DNA of 64,000 nucleotides from Actinomycetospora corticicola (GCF_013409505.1 NZ_JACCBN010000001.1:5704001-5768000); one strand, 5' to 3'; shown: positions 1 through 9,240, counted from the first letter of the stretch. Made by a program: numbers and translations. The notes: generated from the sequence alone by a model not told the origin.

Positions 1-2262
1 CACGCGTACCCGTCGCCCGTCGGGGGTGGTGACGTGCGTCGGGGCGAGCTCGTCGAACCGGGACGCCTCGGGCCACGGCAGCAGCGCTGTCAGGGGTGGG
101 GTGAGCCGGGCGAGGTCGGCACGACGGCGGACGCGGGAGAGGTCGAGCCACTCGTCGGCCCGCGCCAGGAGTGACGCGTCGTCGACGGCGGGCCACGGGG
201 CGCCGAGCGCGGTGTGCAGGAAGGCCAGGCGCTGCCGGAGCGACGTCGCCGCGTCGGTCCAGTGCAGCAGGCCGAGCCCCTCCTGTTCCAGCCCCTTCCG
301 GACGGCGGGTGCGAGGGCTCTCGCCGTCGGCTTCGGGATCGGGCGCCGGGCGAGGACGATCGCGCCGAGCCTTTCGCGACGCTCCACCACGACGTCGCCG
401 TCCTCCCAGTCGACCACCTCGTCGTCGGTGTGCAGGTGCGCGGCGGCGGTGCGGGCGAGGTCCTCGTCGATCGGCACGGCGAGCCGGACGCGCGCGACCC
501 GGTCGCCGGGGCCCCGCGCCGCGTCCGCGACGGCGAGCCACTCCTGCCCGCGCAGTCCCGACTCCCGCCCGAGCTCGACCCCCGTGCCACCCGTCGTCAG
601 GAACTCGCGGGAGTCGGCGCCGCGGGCGCGGGCGAGGCGGTCGGGGTAGGCGAGGGCGACGACCGTGGCGGCGCCGGTCGCGAGGGTGACGTCAGGCAGG
701 CGCGCGCCGCTCGTGGCCTGTCTGGTGTGCGCCTCGCGGAGCGCCCGGTCGAGGCGGCGGACCTCGGCGCGCCAGCCCGGGTCGTCCCCGGAACGGGCGG
801 CCCGCAGCCGGTCCTCGAGGTCGTCCGACCGTCCCGGTCCGCCGGTGGCGAGCAGGGCGACGACCTCGGCGGTCAGGCGGGCCCCGACGGCGTCCGCTCC
901 GTCGAGCAGCGCCCGACCCAGCCGCGGGTGCACCCCGACGCCCGCGACCGCCCGGCCGCGCGAGGTGATCGACCCCCTATCGGCGTGCTCGGTTGCTCTG
1001 TCGTGAACGAGCCCGAGGCCGCGCAGGGTGGCGCGGGCGGCGTCGAAGGCGGGCGGCGGGGGAGCGTCGAGCAGGGCGAGTCCACCGGCGTCGGGCGTGC
1101 CCCAGCGGGCGAGCGCGAGGGCGAAGGCGGCGAGGTCGGCGTGGGCGACCTCGGGGTCGTCGTCGCGGTCGCGGTGGGCGTGCTCGGCCTCCGACCAGCA
1201 TCGATACGCAACGCCGGGTGCCTCCCGACCCGCGCGCCCCGCTCGCTGCGTGGCCGACGAGCGGGAGGCGAGCACGGTGACGAGGGCGTCGAGGCCGCGG
1301 GCGTGGTCCGTCCAGGGCTGCCGGGAGAGCCCGGCGTCGACGACGATCCGGACGCCCGGGACGGTCAGGCTCGTCTCGGCGATGGACGTGGTGAGGACGA
1401 CCCGCCGCGGGGTCGGCCGTGGCCCACCGCTGACGTCCGGCGCCAGCAGGTCGCCACGCACGCTCCCCGCGAGCACGACGTCCTGCGCCGCGCTGCTCAG
1501 CCCGCCGTGCAGGGGGAGCACCTCGGCGTCGACCCCGGAGAGTCGCCGCGCCACGTCGTCGATCTCGCGGCGGCCGGGGAGGAACACGAGGGCGTCGCCG
1601 TCGTGCTCGGCCAGTGCCCGACGCGTGGTCGCGGCGACGTGGTCGAGCAGGGCCGGCTCCACCCGCATGCCCTGGGGCGGCGGTACGGGGCGCGGCGGCG
1701 GGGACCAGACGACCGCGACGTCGTGCAGCGGGTCGGGGGCGGTGACGACGGGGCCGTCGAGGGCGTCGGCCAGCCGGTCGGCGGCGGCGGTCGCCGACGT
1801 CGCGAGGAGCCGGAGGTCGGGGCGCAGGACCCGGGCGTCGACGGTGAACGCGAGCGCCAGGTCGGTGTCGAGGTGGCGCTCGTGGCACTCGTCGAGGACG
1901 ACCGCGTCGACCCCGGCGAGCTCCGGGTCGTGCTGCAGGCGGGCGACGAGCAGGCCCGTCGTCACGACCTCGACGCGGGAACCCGGCTTCCGCTCGCCGC
2001 GGATCGCGTAGCCGACCCGGTCGCCGACCTTCTCGCCGAGCAGGGACGCCATCCGGGCGGCCGCCGCCCGCACCGCGACCCGTCGGGGTTCGGCGACGAG
2101 GACCCGGCCCCCGACCTGCCCGGCGAGCGCCAGCGGAACGAGCGTGGTCTTGCCGGTGCCGGGCGGGGCGACGAGGACGGCGGTGCCGTGCTCGTCCAGC
2201 GCGGCGCGCAGGGACGGCAGCGCGGCCCGCACCGGCAGGTCGAGCCGCACCTCGTCGATCAC
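1..2262 (-). CDS. hrpB: ATP-dependent helicase HrpB, C-terminus cut by the window edge
   Basis: DEAH-box (superfamily 2) helicase of the HrpB type, a predicted RNA helicase. Reading the minus strand from GTG at 2262 gives an uninterrupted frame to position 1 (754 codons). Motif I (PPGTGKTT) is near residues 33-40, motif II appears as DECHERH near residue 121, and motif VI reads QRAGRAGREAPGVAYR near residue 335. The last visible residues (LAPTHVTTPDGRRVRV) resemble the HrpB C-terminal domain, so roughly the last 70 residues lie outside the window given the usual length of about 820. Motif II has Cys where DEFH is common in HrpB. The gene is divergent from the ABC exporter at 2594. Family assignment is strong; the physiological role is not known in actinobacteria. 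Confidence 0.9.
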   Translation of the reverse strand, partial: MIDEVRLDLPVRAALPSLRAALDEHGTAVLVAPPGTGKTTLVPLALAGQVGGRVLVAEPRRVAVRAAAARMASLLGEKVGDRVGYAIRGERKPGSRVEVVTTGLLVARLQHDPELAGVDAVVLDECHERHLDTDLALAFTVDARVLRPDLRLLATSATAAADRLADALDGPVVTAPDPLHDVAVVWSPPPRPVPPPQGMRVEPALLDHVAATTRRALAEHDGDALVFLPGRREIDDVARRLSGVDAEVLPLHGGLSSAAQDVVLAGSVRGDLLAPDVSGGPRPTPRRVVLTTSIAETSLTVPGVRIVVDAGLSRQPWTDHARGLDALVTVLASRSSATQRAGRAGREAPGVAYRCWSEAEHAHRDRDDDPEVAHADLAAFALALARWGTPDAGGLALLDAPPPPAFDAARATLRGLGLVHDRATEHADRGSITSRGRAVAGVGVHPRLGRALLDGADAVGARLTAEVVALLATGGPGRSDDLEDRLRAARSGDDPGWRAEVRRLDRALREAHTRQATSGARLPDVTLATGAATVVALAYPDRLARARGADSREFLTTGGTGVELGRESGLRGQEWLAVADAARGPGDRVARVRLAVPIDEDLARTAAAHLHTDDEVVDWEDGDVVVERRERLGAIVLARRPIPKPTARALAPAVRKGLEQEGLGLLHWTDAATSLRQRLAFLHTALGAPWPAVDDASLLARADEWLDLSRVRRRADLARLTPPLTALLPWPEASRFDELAPTHVTTPDGRRVRV

Positions 2263-2593
2263 GCCCGCCGGTCTACCAGTCCGCACGGCCCGGCGGCCGG
2301 TCGACCGGGGGCGGGCTGCACGCATCCGGTGGGAGCAGCTCGCCATCGTCGTCGTGCGTCGATGGCTCCTCCGGCGCTCCGGTGCGACGGATCGGCCACC
2401 GACGCTGTGGGGCACCCGGCGTCGGGACGGAGTGCGGCACACTGCGCCACCCGTGACGCACATTGCCGCACTCGAGGGCGGACCGTGACCGTGGCGGCCT
2501 GCTGACACCGGACGTCAGCGGTGGGCCACGGCTGACACGGGACGCCAGCCCCGTGCCAGCCCCGTGTCAGCGGCCCGGCCGAGAGTCGGTGTC
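2263..2593. promoter_or_regulatory. Divergent intergenic region with palindromes upstream of the ABC exporter
   Basis: No convincing gene. The 3' part holds several copies of a GCTGAC half-site: an inverted pair at 2501-2506/2514-2519, a 23-base near-palindrome at 2514-2536, and a perfect 11-base inverted repeat GCTGACACGGG (2531-2541) / CCCGTGTCAGC (2561-2571), 22 bases before the drrA-like ATG. This is the layout expected for a repressor operator on a drug exporter. However, part of it (about 2513-2540) also resembles sequence at 35145-35172, so a dispersed palindromic repeat is an alternative. Confidence 0.5.
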
Positions 2594-3547
2594 ATGCACT
2601 CCACCCCCGCCATCGAGGTCGACGGCCTCGAGCGCTCGTTCGGCGATGTCCGGGCCGTCGACGGCATCTCCTTCACCGCCGAGAAGGGCCAGGTGCTCGG
2701 TCTGCTCGGGCCCAACGGCTCGGGCAAGACGACCACCGTCCGCATGCTCGCCACCCTGCTCCCACCCACGGGCGGACGGGCGAGCGTGCTGGGCCACGAC
2801 GTCGTCACCGACGCCGTCGCGGTCCGCGGCCGCATCGGGCTCACCGGCCAGTACGCCGCCGTCGACGAGGCCCTGACCGGTCGCGACAACCTGTTCCTCA
2901 TCGGCCGGCTCCTCGATCTGGGCCGCCAGGAGGCGAAACGACGGGCCGCTGAGCTCATCGAGCAGTTCGGGCTCGTCGAGGCCGCCGGGCGTCGCGCGAG
3001 GACCTACTCCGGCGGCATGCGGCGACGCCTCGACCTGGCCGCGAGCCTCGTCGGGCGCCCCGAGGTGCTGTTCCTCGACGAGCCGACCACCGGGCTCGAC
3101 CCGCACCACCGCAACGAGGTGTGGGAGGCGGTCCGGACCCTCGCCGAGGACGGCGTCACGGTCCTGCTCACCACCCAGTACCTCGAGGAGGCCGACCAGC
3201 TCGCCCACGACCTCGTCGTCCTCGACCACGGCCTCGTCATCGCCTCCGGCACGGCGGCCGAGCTGAAGTCCCGCGCCGGCGGGCGGCGGCTGCACGTCCG
3301 CCCGGAGCTCCCGGGCGAGGCGCCACTGGTCGCCGCGATCGTCGCTTCGGACGTCGGGCGCGAGCCGGTGCTCGCGCCGTCCGGCGAGGTCGTGGTCGGC
3401 ACCTCCGACCCCGGCGCGCTGCGTCGCGTCGAGGACCGCCTGGCCGTCGCCGGCATCGCCGTGGCCGAGATCGGCCTGCGCCTACCCAGCCTCGACGACG
3501 TCTTCCTCTCCCTCACCGGTCGCGCCACCGAAGGAGTCCCCGCATGA
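2594..3547 (+). CDS. ABC transporter ATP-binding protein, DrrA (daunorubicin resistance) type
   Basis: ATPase subunit of a drug-export ABC transporter, 317 aa. Walker A GPNGSGKTT lies at residues 39-47, the signature YSGGMRRRLD near 138, Walker B with D-loop FLDEPTTGLDP near 158-168, followed by the H-loop region TTQYLEEAD. The extended C-terminal domain of about 90 residues, ending LPSLDDVFLSLTG, is typical of DrrA-like proteins. An upstream in-frame start at 2564 would run through the palindromic operator-like DNA, so ATG 2594 is preferred. The stop overlaps the permease start (ATGA), so the two are translationally coupled. Substrate unknown. Confidence 0.92.
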   Translation: MHSTPAIEVDGLERSFGDVRAVDGISFTAEKGQVLGLLGPNGSGKTTTVRMLATLLPPTGGRASVLGHDVVTDAVAVRGRIGLTGQYAAVDEALTGRDNLFLIGRLLDLGRQEAKRRAAELIEQFGLVEAAGRRARTYSGGMRRRLDLAASLVGRPEVLFLDEPTTGLDPHHRNEVWEAVRTLAEDGVTVLLTTQYLEEADQLAHDLVVLDHGLVIASGTAAELKSRAGGRRLHVRPELPGEAPLVAAIVASDVGREPVLAPSGEVVVGTSDPGALRRVEDRLAVAGIAVAEIGLRLPSLDDVFLSLTGRATEGVPA

Positions 3548-4362
3548 CCACCACTCTCGAGCCGACCGCTCCCGTCGTCGGGAAGGCTCCTTCCGGACGG
3601 CGGGTGCCCTCGACCCTGCGCCACGGCGCGTCGCTCGCGCGGCGCGGGATCGTGAAGACGATCCACTCGCCGGAGGCGCTGATCGACGTGACGCTGCAGC
3701 CGGTGATCTTCCTGCTGCTGTTCGTCTACGTGTTCGGCGGCGCGATCGCCGGCAACAGCGCCGACTACCTGCACTTCGCCCTGCCCGGTGTCCTGCTCCA
3801 GACGGTCGTGTTCGCGTCGGCGGGCACCGGGGTCGGGCTCGCCGAGGACCTCAAGACCGGCATCTTCGACCGCTTCCGCAGCCTGCCGATCTCGCGGGCG
3901 GCGCCGCTGCTCGGAGCGATCGGCGCCGACCTCGTCCGCTATTTGACGGCGGGCGTGATCATGCTGGCCTTCGGGTTCGTCCTGGGCTACCGGACGTCCG
4001 CGTCGCCGCTCGCGGTGCTCGCCGCGTTCGGGCTCGTGCTCGCCTTCGCGTTCGCCCTGTGCTGGGTGTTCACGGCGCTGGCGATGGTCGTGCGGGAACC
4101 GCGGTCGGTGCAGGGCCTGTCGGCGACGATCATGCTGCCGCTGACCTTCGCGAGCTCCGTGTTCGTCCCGACGAGCACGATGCCCGGCTGGCTGCAGGGC
4201 TTCGTCGCGATCAACCCGGTGTCCCGGTCCGCCGATGCGGTGCGGGCCCTGCTCGACGGCGCCCCCGCCGGGGGAGCGGCCGCGATCTCGCTGCTGACCT
4301 CCGCCGTCGTCGTCGTGATCTTCGCCCCGCTGGCCGTCACGCTGTACCGACGGCGGGCGTGA
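3544..4362 (+). CDS. ABC-2 type permease, DrrB family
   Basis: Membrane partner of the preceding ATPase, 272 aa. A polar N-terminal stretch of about 35 residues is followed by about six hydrophobic segments. The conserved DrrB-like motif after TM2 (SAGTGVGLAEDLKTGIFDRF) and the extracytoplasmic loop FVPTSTMPGWLQGFVAINPV are both visible. Start ATG 3544 overlaps the drrA-like stop. Predicted to export hydrophobic drugs or a lipid with DrrA; the real substrate cannot be read from sequence. The large regulator downstream (4416-7409) is on the opposite strand and need not control it. Confidence 0.92.
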   Translation: MTTTLEPTAPVVGKAPSGRRVPSTLRHGASLARRGIVKTIHSPEALIDVTLQPVIFLLLFVYVFGGAIAGNSADYLHFALPGVLLQTVVFASAGTGVGLAEDLKTGIFDRFRSLPISRAAPLLGAIGADLVRYLTAGVIMLAFGFVLGYRTSASPLAVLAAFGLVLAFAFALCWVFTALAMVVREPRSVQGLSATIMLPLTFASSVFVPTSTMPGWLQGFVAINPVSRSADAVRALLDGAPAGGAAAISLLTSAVVVVIFAPLAVTLYRRRA

Positions 4363-4372
4363 CCCGACCGTC

Positions 4373-4419
4373 GTGAGGGGAGGATCCGAGCGCTCTCGTG
4401 GCGCGAGGGTTCCCCTCAC
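4373..4419. repeat. 47-bp palindromic intergenic element (copy A), likely bidirectional terminator
   Basis: Inverted repeat GTGAGGGGA (4373-4381) / TCCCCTCAC (4411-4419) in the gap between the convergent permease and AfsR-like genes, overlapping the last codon of the latter. A second copy in inverted orientation lies at 49961-50007; aligned as reverse complements the two agree at about 38 of 47 positions. This indicates a mobile or dispersed palindromic repeat that also serves as a transcription stop. Confidence 0.7.
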
Positions 4420-7409
4420 GCGGTCGGGGTGAAGCCACATCCGTCCCGGGTCGCGACGACGTCGGGGTCGCCGAGGTGCAGGGCCCCGCGCCGGGCGACG
4501 GCCTCCGCCAGCAGGTCGGCCGCGCGTCCGGGGTCGCCCTCGGCGAGGGCCAGCCGGGCGGCGGTCTCGGCGACCTGGCCCCGCACCGGGCCGTCCTTCG
4601 CCTCCTCACCCGCGCGGCGGGCGGCCTCGACCTCGACGCGGGCCTCGTCGAGCCGGCCGAGGTCGATGAGGGCGGAGGCGGTGAGGTCGTGGACCATCGC
4701 CTCCCGCTGGGCGCGGCCCGGGCCCAGACCGTCGCCGGACGACGGCGGGTGCGCCCGCAGGGTCGCGAGCGCCCGGTCGGGGTCGCCGAGCCGCCGCTGC
4801 ACGTCGGCGCCGCTCCAGGCGAGCCAGGCCGCGGTGCCCGGGTCGTTCGAGCCCCGGGCGGCCTCGGTGGCCAGACGCAGCTGCTCCCGGGCCTCGGTCG
4901 CGTCCCCGTCGCGGGCCGCGAGGGCGGCCAGGCGCATGCGGTACTGCGGGACGTCGTCGGCGTTGTCCAGCTCCGCCGCCAGCGCGATCGCCGCGGCGAA
5001 CGTCCGGCGGGCCGCGACCCGGTCCCCGGCGAGGTCCTCGAGCTCGCCCAGCGAGAACGTCGTCATCCCGAGCCCGAAGCGGTCGCCGAGCGCGGCGAAC
5101 CCGTCGTAGGCGGCGCGCAGGGCCCGGCGCTGCCCGGCGAGGTCGCCCGCGTTCTCGGCGTGCACGGCCGCGAGCTGGGCGGCCGCCGCCCGGAGCCACG
5201 GGTCGTCCGCGGCCGCGGCGAGGTCGACCAGGCCGGAGCGGTCGTCGTCGAGGAACGCCCGGGCGGTCGGCTCGTGCAGGGCGACCACGGGGTGCAGGGG
5301 CCGGGGCAGCTCCGGGAGCATCGCGAGGACGGCGGCCGACCCGCCGCGGACGTCGGTGCCGGGCACGGTGACGGCCAGCAGCACGGTGTGCAGCGACCGG
5401 TTGACCGCGACATCCGTCCCCGTCGTCGGGACCGGGAGGGTGAAGAGTCGCTCGGACCACCGGATGAGGCTCGCCATGTCCCCGCGCACCACCCAGCTCC
5501 ACGTGAGGGCGGCGAGCAGACGGTGTCCCCGGACGGCGTCGCCGGCCTCGACCGCCCGCTCGAGGGCCCGCACCGCCTCACCGTCGACGGCTCGGACCAC
5601 GGCCAGCGCGTCGAGCTGCCCGCCGCCCCGCAGCGCCGGTTCCACGGGTTCGAGGACGGCGAGCACCCACGCCGCGTGAGCCGCGACCACGGCGTCCCGG
5701 TCCACGGCGGCGTCGAGCCGGGCCAGCGCGTACTCGCGGATCGTCTCGAGCATGCGGTACCGCGTCGGTTCCCCGGGCACCGCGACGACCAGCGACTTCT
5801 CCACCAGCAGCCCGAGCAGGTCGAACGCCTCGTCCCCGCACACGGCCTCGACCGCGCGCAGGTCGACCGCCCCGGCGAAGGCGCCGAAGCGGGCGGCGAG
5901 GGTCCGCTCGGCGTCGGAGAGCAGGTCCCAGCTCCAGTCGACGACGGCGCGCAGCGTCTGGTGCCGGGGGAGCGCGGTCCGGGAGCCCGTCGTCAGGAGC
6001 CGGAAGCGGTCGGCCAACCGCTCCGCGATCTCGGCGGGCTCCAGACTGCGGACCCGCGCGGCGGCCAGCTCGATCGGCAGCGGCTGCCCGTCGAGCCGTC
6101 GGCAGATCTCCCGGACCACCGTGCGGTGACGGCTCAGGTCGAAGCCCGGGCGGACGGCGGCGGCCCGTTCGGCGAACAGCTGCGTGGCGTGCGCGTCGTC
6201 CAGGGCGCCGAGCGGGTGGAGCACCTCCCCGGGCACGCCCAGCGGCTCCCGGCTGGTGGCGAGGACGACGAGGCCGGGCACGGCGGTGAGCAGGTCGTGG
6301 ACGAGCACGGCCGACGCCTCGACGAGGTGCTCGCAGTTGTCGAGGACCAGCACCGTCTCCCGGCCCGCGAGGGCGGCCCGCAGCCGCGGCAGCACGGAGT
6401 CCGCGGCGCCCGGGTCGCCGAGCGCGAGCTCCGGGCCGCCGACCGCGTGCAGCACGCCCGGGGCGACCTGGTCGCCGCCGGTCAGCGCGGCGAGCTCCGC
6501 GACCGCGACCCGCCGGGGCTCGTCGCGCACGGCCTCCGTCGCGAGCCGCGTCTTCCCCGCGCCGCCGGGGCCGGTGATCGTGACCAGCCGCGACGTCGCG
6601 ACCAGACCCCGCAGCCGGGCCAGGTCGTCCTCGCGTCCGACGAAGGAGGTCAGGGCCTGCGGCCTGGCCTTCCCGACGACGGGTGCGGGCTCAGCTGCGT
6701 CCTGCAGCAGCTCGGTCCGGACCCGCGCCAGCTCCGGCCCGGGGTCGACGCCGAGCTCCTCGGCGAGCGTGGTGCGGGTGCGGTCCAGGACGGCGAGCGC
6801 GTCGGCGCGACGGCCGCCCGCGGACAGCCCGCGGGCGAGGGCGACGGCGGTGGTCTCGCGCAGCGGGTCGGCGTCGAGGACGGCGACGAGGGTGTCCCGT
6901 CCGGCGTCGGGGGCCCGACCGCGGAGCCCACGGGCGGCCAGCTCCTCCGCGGCGCCGGCCCGGGCATCGGCGAGCCGGGCGGCGGCGGGCCCGGCGAAGG
7001 GCAGGTCCCCGAGTCCGCCCAGGACCGGGTCCTGCCACAGCGCGAGGGCCTCGGTGAGCAGGGCGCACGCCCGCTCGTCGTCGGGCTCGGCCAGCGCGGT
7101 CCGGCGCAGCGTCGCGAACCGCAACGCGTCCACGTCGTCGGGGTCGACGGCGAGGAGGTAGCCGCCGGACGACGAGCGCACCCGCTGCGCACCGACGGCC
7201 CGGCGCAGACGGGAGGCGAGGGACTGCAGGGCGTTGGCCGTCGACGGCGGGTCCTCGCCCCAGAGCGCGTCGACGAGCGTGGCGGCGTCGACCGGCCGCC
7301 CGGCGTCGAGCGCGAGTCGCGCGAGCAGCCCCCGCACGCGCGGCCCGGCGGGCAGCAGTTCGCGCCCGTCGTCGTCGACCACCGAGACGGGGCCGAGCAG
7401 CCGGATCAT
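4416..7409 (-). CDS. AfsR/SARP-like regulator with BTAD and NB-ARC ATPase domains
   Basis: Large transcriptional regulator, 997 aa. The N-terminal OmpR-like winged helix (residues 1-90, including VDALWGEDPPSTANALQS) is followed by a bacterial transcriptional activation domain (about 95-245). Next comes an NB-ARC/STAND ATPase with Walker A TGPGGAGKT near 280 and Walker B VLVLDNCEHL near 350, then a long helical TPR-like C-terminus rich in Ala/Arg/Leu. This order matches AfsR-type activators of secondary metabolism. No biosynthetic cluster is visible beside it, so the target is unknown. The neighbouring exporter genes are convergent to it. The palindrome at 7422-7468 lies directly upstream. Confidence 0.9.
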   Translation of the reverse strand: MIRLLGPVSVVDDDGRELLPAGPRVRGLLARLALDAGRPVDAATLVDALWGEDPPSTANALQSLASRLRRAVGAQRVRSSSGGYLLAVDPDDVDALRFATLRRTALAEPDDERACALLTEALALWQDPVLGGLGDLPFAGPAAARLADARAGAAEELAARGLRGRAPDAGRDTLVAVLDADPLRETTAVALARGLSAGGRRADALAVLDRTRTTLAEELGVDPGPELARVRTELLQDAAEPAPVVGKARPQALTSFVGREDDLARLRGLVATSRLVTITGPGGAGKTRLATEAVRDEPRRVAVAELAALTGGDQVAPGVLHAVGGPELALGDPGAADSVLPRLRAALAGRETVLVLDNCEHLVEASAVLVHDLLTAVPGLVVLATSREPLGVPGEVLHPLGALDDAHATQLFAERAAAVRPGFDLSRHRTVVREICRRLDGQPLPIELAAARVRSLEPAEIAERLADRFRLLTTGSRTALPRHQTLRAVVDWSWDLLSDAERTLAARFGAFAGAVDLRAVEAVCGDEAFDLLGLLVEKSLVVAVPGEPTRYRMLETIREYALARLDAAVDRDAVVAAHAAWVLAVLEPVEPALRGGGQLDALAVVRAVDGEAVRALERAVEAGDAVRGHRLLAALTWSWVVRGDMASLIRWSERLFTLPVPTTGTDVAVNRSLHTVLLAVTVPGTDVRGGSAAVLAMLPELPRPLHPVVALHEPTARAFLDDDRSGLVDLAAAADDPWLRAAAAQLAAVHAENAGDLAGQRRALRAAYDGFAALGDRFGLGMTTFSLGELEDLAGDRVAARRTFAAAIALAAELDNADDVPQYRMRLAALAARDGDATEAREQLRLATEAARGSNDPGTAAWLAWSGADVQRRLGDPDRALATLRAHPPSSGDGLGPGRAQREAMVHDLTASALIDLGRLDEARVEVEAARRAGEEAKDGPVRGQVAETAARLALAEGDPGRAADLLAEAVARRGALHLGDPDVVATRDGCGFTPTA

Positions 7410-7421
7410 GTGGCCTCCGGC

Positions 7422-7468
7422 CAGGTGAGCACTTCAGTGGGCCTATGACACCACTGAGTGCTCACCTG
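7422..7468. repeat. Intergenic hairpin between oxidoreductase and AfsR-like gene
   Basis: Inverted repeat of about 18 bp: the arm at 7422-7440 (starts CAGGTGAGCACT) pairs with 7451-7468 (ends GTGCTCACCTG), with one bulged base and a 10-base loop. It lies 22 bases beyond the oxidoreductase stop and 12 bases upstream of the AfsR-like start. A terminator, or a member of the intergenic palindrome class also seen at 9771-9814, which starts with a similar GTGAG(C/T)ACT. Confidence 0.65.
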
Positions 7469-7490
7469 CGCGCAGCGCACCCAGCGGTCG

Positions 7491-8840
7491 TCAGGACCCC
7501 AACGCCAGGACGTTGCAGACGTCGCCGCGCCCACCCGCCGTCGTGAGCCCACGCTGGGAGCGGATGCGCTCGGCGAGGTAGCGGGCGTCGTCGCCGACCC
7601 CGGAGAACCGGCCCGAGCCCCACGTCCACTGCCAGGGCAGGCCGAGGAAGTACAGGCCGGGCGCGGAGGTCACGCCGCGCTGGTGGCCGGGCGCGCCACG
7701 GCCGGAGAACACCGGGACGTCGACCCACGAGAAGTTCTGCCGGAAGCCGATGCACCAGACGACGGACGTGATGTCCGTGTCGGCCAGGCGCAGCTCGGTG
7801 GTCTCGGTGGGCTGCCAGACCGGGGTGTAGCGCTCCTCGGCCGGGACGTCGAGGTGGCGGTCGGCGATGTACTTGTCGATCGTGTCCTTGATCGACTCGG
7901 ACACCTCGTCGGCGTGGTCGAGGCGCTCGGTGAGGTCCGGGTTGAAGTGCAGGACGCCGTCGCGGTGGTCGGTCATCAGCCCGTAGAGCCGCATGCCGTC
8001 GCGGGCGTGGGCGCGCAGGTCGATGTCGCGCCCGCCGTCGCGGCCGGTGACGTAGTGGTTGGCCTGCGCCCGGACCGCCTCCCGGCGCGGGTGTTCGGTG
8101 ACGGGCATGCGGTAGTAGCCCATCTCGTCGAGCCAGTCGGTGACGTCGCGGCCGCGGTAGAAGCGGGCCACCCGCGGGGCGTCGCCGACGACGAGGTGGA
8201 CCGTCCGTCCCTCGAGGTGCAGGTCCTCCGCGATCTGCGCCCCGGACTGCCCGGAGCCCACCACGAGCACCTCACCGGGCGGCAGCTGCGCGCCGGACCT
8301 GTAGTCCTGCGACTGGACCTGCGTCACGGAGTCCGGCAGCGGCTGGGACAGCGGCGGGGTGATCGGGGTGTGGTAACCGCCGGTCGCGACGACGACCTGG
8401 TCGGCCGTGCACTCGCCCGCGGTCGTCGCGAGGTGGTAGGTGCCGTGGTCGTCGCGGAACAGGCGGTTCACGCCGACGCCCTCGAGCAGCGGCGGGTCGA
8501 CGAACGCCCGGTAGGCCTCGAGGTACTCGACGATCTGCGAGCGGACCATGAACCCGTGCGGGTCGGTCCCCCCGAAACCGCCCTCGCCGTACGGGAAGTC
8601 CGGCAGGTTGCACTGCCAGTTCGGGGTGACCAGGCAGAACGTGTCCCACCGGTAGGTCTTCCACGAGTGCGCCACCTCGTCGCGCTCGAGGACGAGGTGG
8701 TCGACCCCGACCTTCGACAGGCAGCGGCTCATCGACAGGCCGGCCTGGCCGCCCCCGATGACGATCACGGGACGGTGGACACCGGTGAGGTCGCCCGGGA
8801 CGTCGGGGCGGCCGCGGGTGGGAAGCGGCGTGACGGTCAT
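7491..8840 (-). CDS. MSMEG_0569-family flavin-dependent oxidoreductase (Nit1C cluster)
   Basis: Flavoprotein monooxygenase-like protein, 449 aa. The FAD-binding GxGxxG motif is VIGGGQAGLSMS near residue 29, followed by the typical SWKTYRWDTFCLVTPNWQ stretch. A second Rossmann motif for NAD(P)H (VVGSGQSGAQIAED) is near 190, and the C-terminal ATG-like/GRGAPGHQRG region follows. This family is the flavin oxidoreductase that accompanies the Nit1C nitrilase cluster. It is divergent from the rest of the cluster across a 400-bp regulatory gap. It probably oxidises the pathway's nitrogenous substrate or intermediate; the reaction is not established here. Start ATG 8840. Confidence 0.88.
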   Translation of the reverse strand: MTVTPLPTRGRPDVPGDLTGVHRPVIVIGGGQAGLSMSRCLSKVGVDHLVLERDEVAHSWKTYRWDTFCLVTPNWQCNLPDFPYGEGGFGGTDPHGFMVRSQIVEYLEAYRAFVDPPLLEGVGVNRLFRDDHGTYHLATTAGECTADQVVVATGGYHTPITPPLSQPLPDSVTQVQSQDYRSGAQLPPGEVLVVGSGQSGAQIAEDLHLEGRTVHLVVGDAPRVARFYRGRDVTDWLDEMGYYRMPVTEHPRREAVRAQANHYVTGRDGGRDIDLRAHARDGMRLYGLMTDHRDGVLHFNPDLTERLDHADEVSESIKDTIDKYIADRHLDVPAEERYTPVWQPTETTELRLADTDITSVVWCIGFRQNFSWVDVPVFSGRGAPGHQRGVTSAPGLYFLGLPWQWTWGSGRFSGVGDDARYLAERIRSQRGLTTAGGRGDVCNVLALGS

Positions 8841-9240
8841 GACCGGGGTGTTCCTTCCGGAGCGAGAGTGCGAATGTCGGCAGAGTTCGCCCGTCGTGTT
8901 TCCGAATGGTTGCGTGCGGAGGGCCGCGAGATTGCCGAATGTTTCGCAACACGAGGGTCATAAAACCGTTCACCGGTGATGCCTTCGTAGTCACGTGGAA
9001 ACGACCGGGAAACAGGCGGTTGGTGTGCTTCGGCAGCACAACACCCGGGACAGCGGCGACCCGGTTCCGTCGTTCCGAACCGGACGTCACCAGGGAGTCA
9101 TCGTGCCCGGCTTCTGGGCGACGGTGCGGCAGAAGGTGGTCGGTTCGTCCGTGGAGGACCCCGCGGCGACCCCGTCCACCGCCGGCCCACCGGCGTCATC
9201 CCCTACCGCTCCGCCCACCGCAGACTTGAAGGAGAACGGC
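8841..9240. promoter_or_regulatory. Divergent control region of the Nit1C cluster with GlnR-like sites
   Basis: 400 bp without a supported gene and noticeably less GC-rich around 8880-9020. The stretch 8990-9013 has GTCAC (8990-8994), GAAAC (8998-9002) and GAAAC (9009-9013). It contains two overlapping AC-n9-AC spacings, the pattern described for actinobacterial GlnR half-sites, but not a complete canonical four-element box. Since both flanking genes belong to a nitrogen-starvation cluster, nitrogen control by GlnR is a reasonable inference. An in-frame extension of the downstream gene into this region lacks a ribosome-binding site. Confidence 0.45.

Noticed and set aside
2273-2461. Small minus-strand ORF in the hrpB/exporter gap
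   Set aside because: No ribosome-binding site, no domain, and it overlaps another equally possible frame; likely chance in GC-rich DNA.
214-2505. A 763-codon open frame on the + strand
   Set aside because: It is the shadow of hrpB on the minus strand, where all helicase motifs are found. Its own translation is Gly/Arg/Glu-rich without domains, typical of high-GC antisense frames.
4398-7448. A 1016-codon open frame on the + strand
   Set aside because: Antisense shadow of the AfsR-like gene; no recognisable domain and biased composition.
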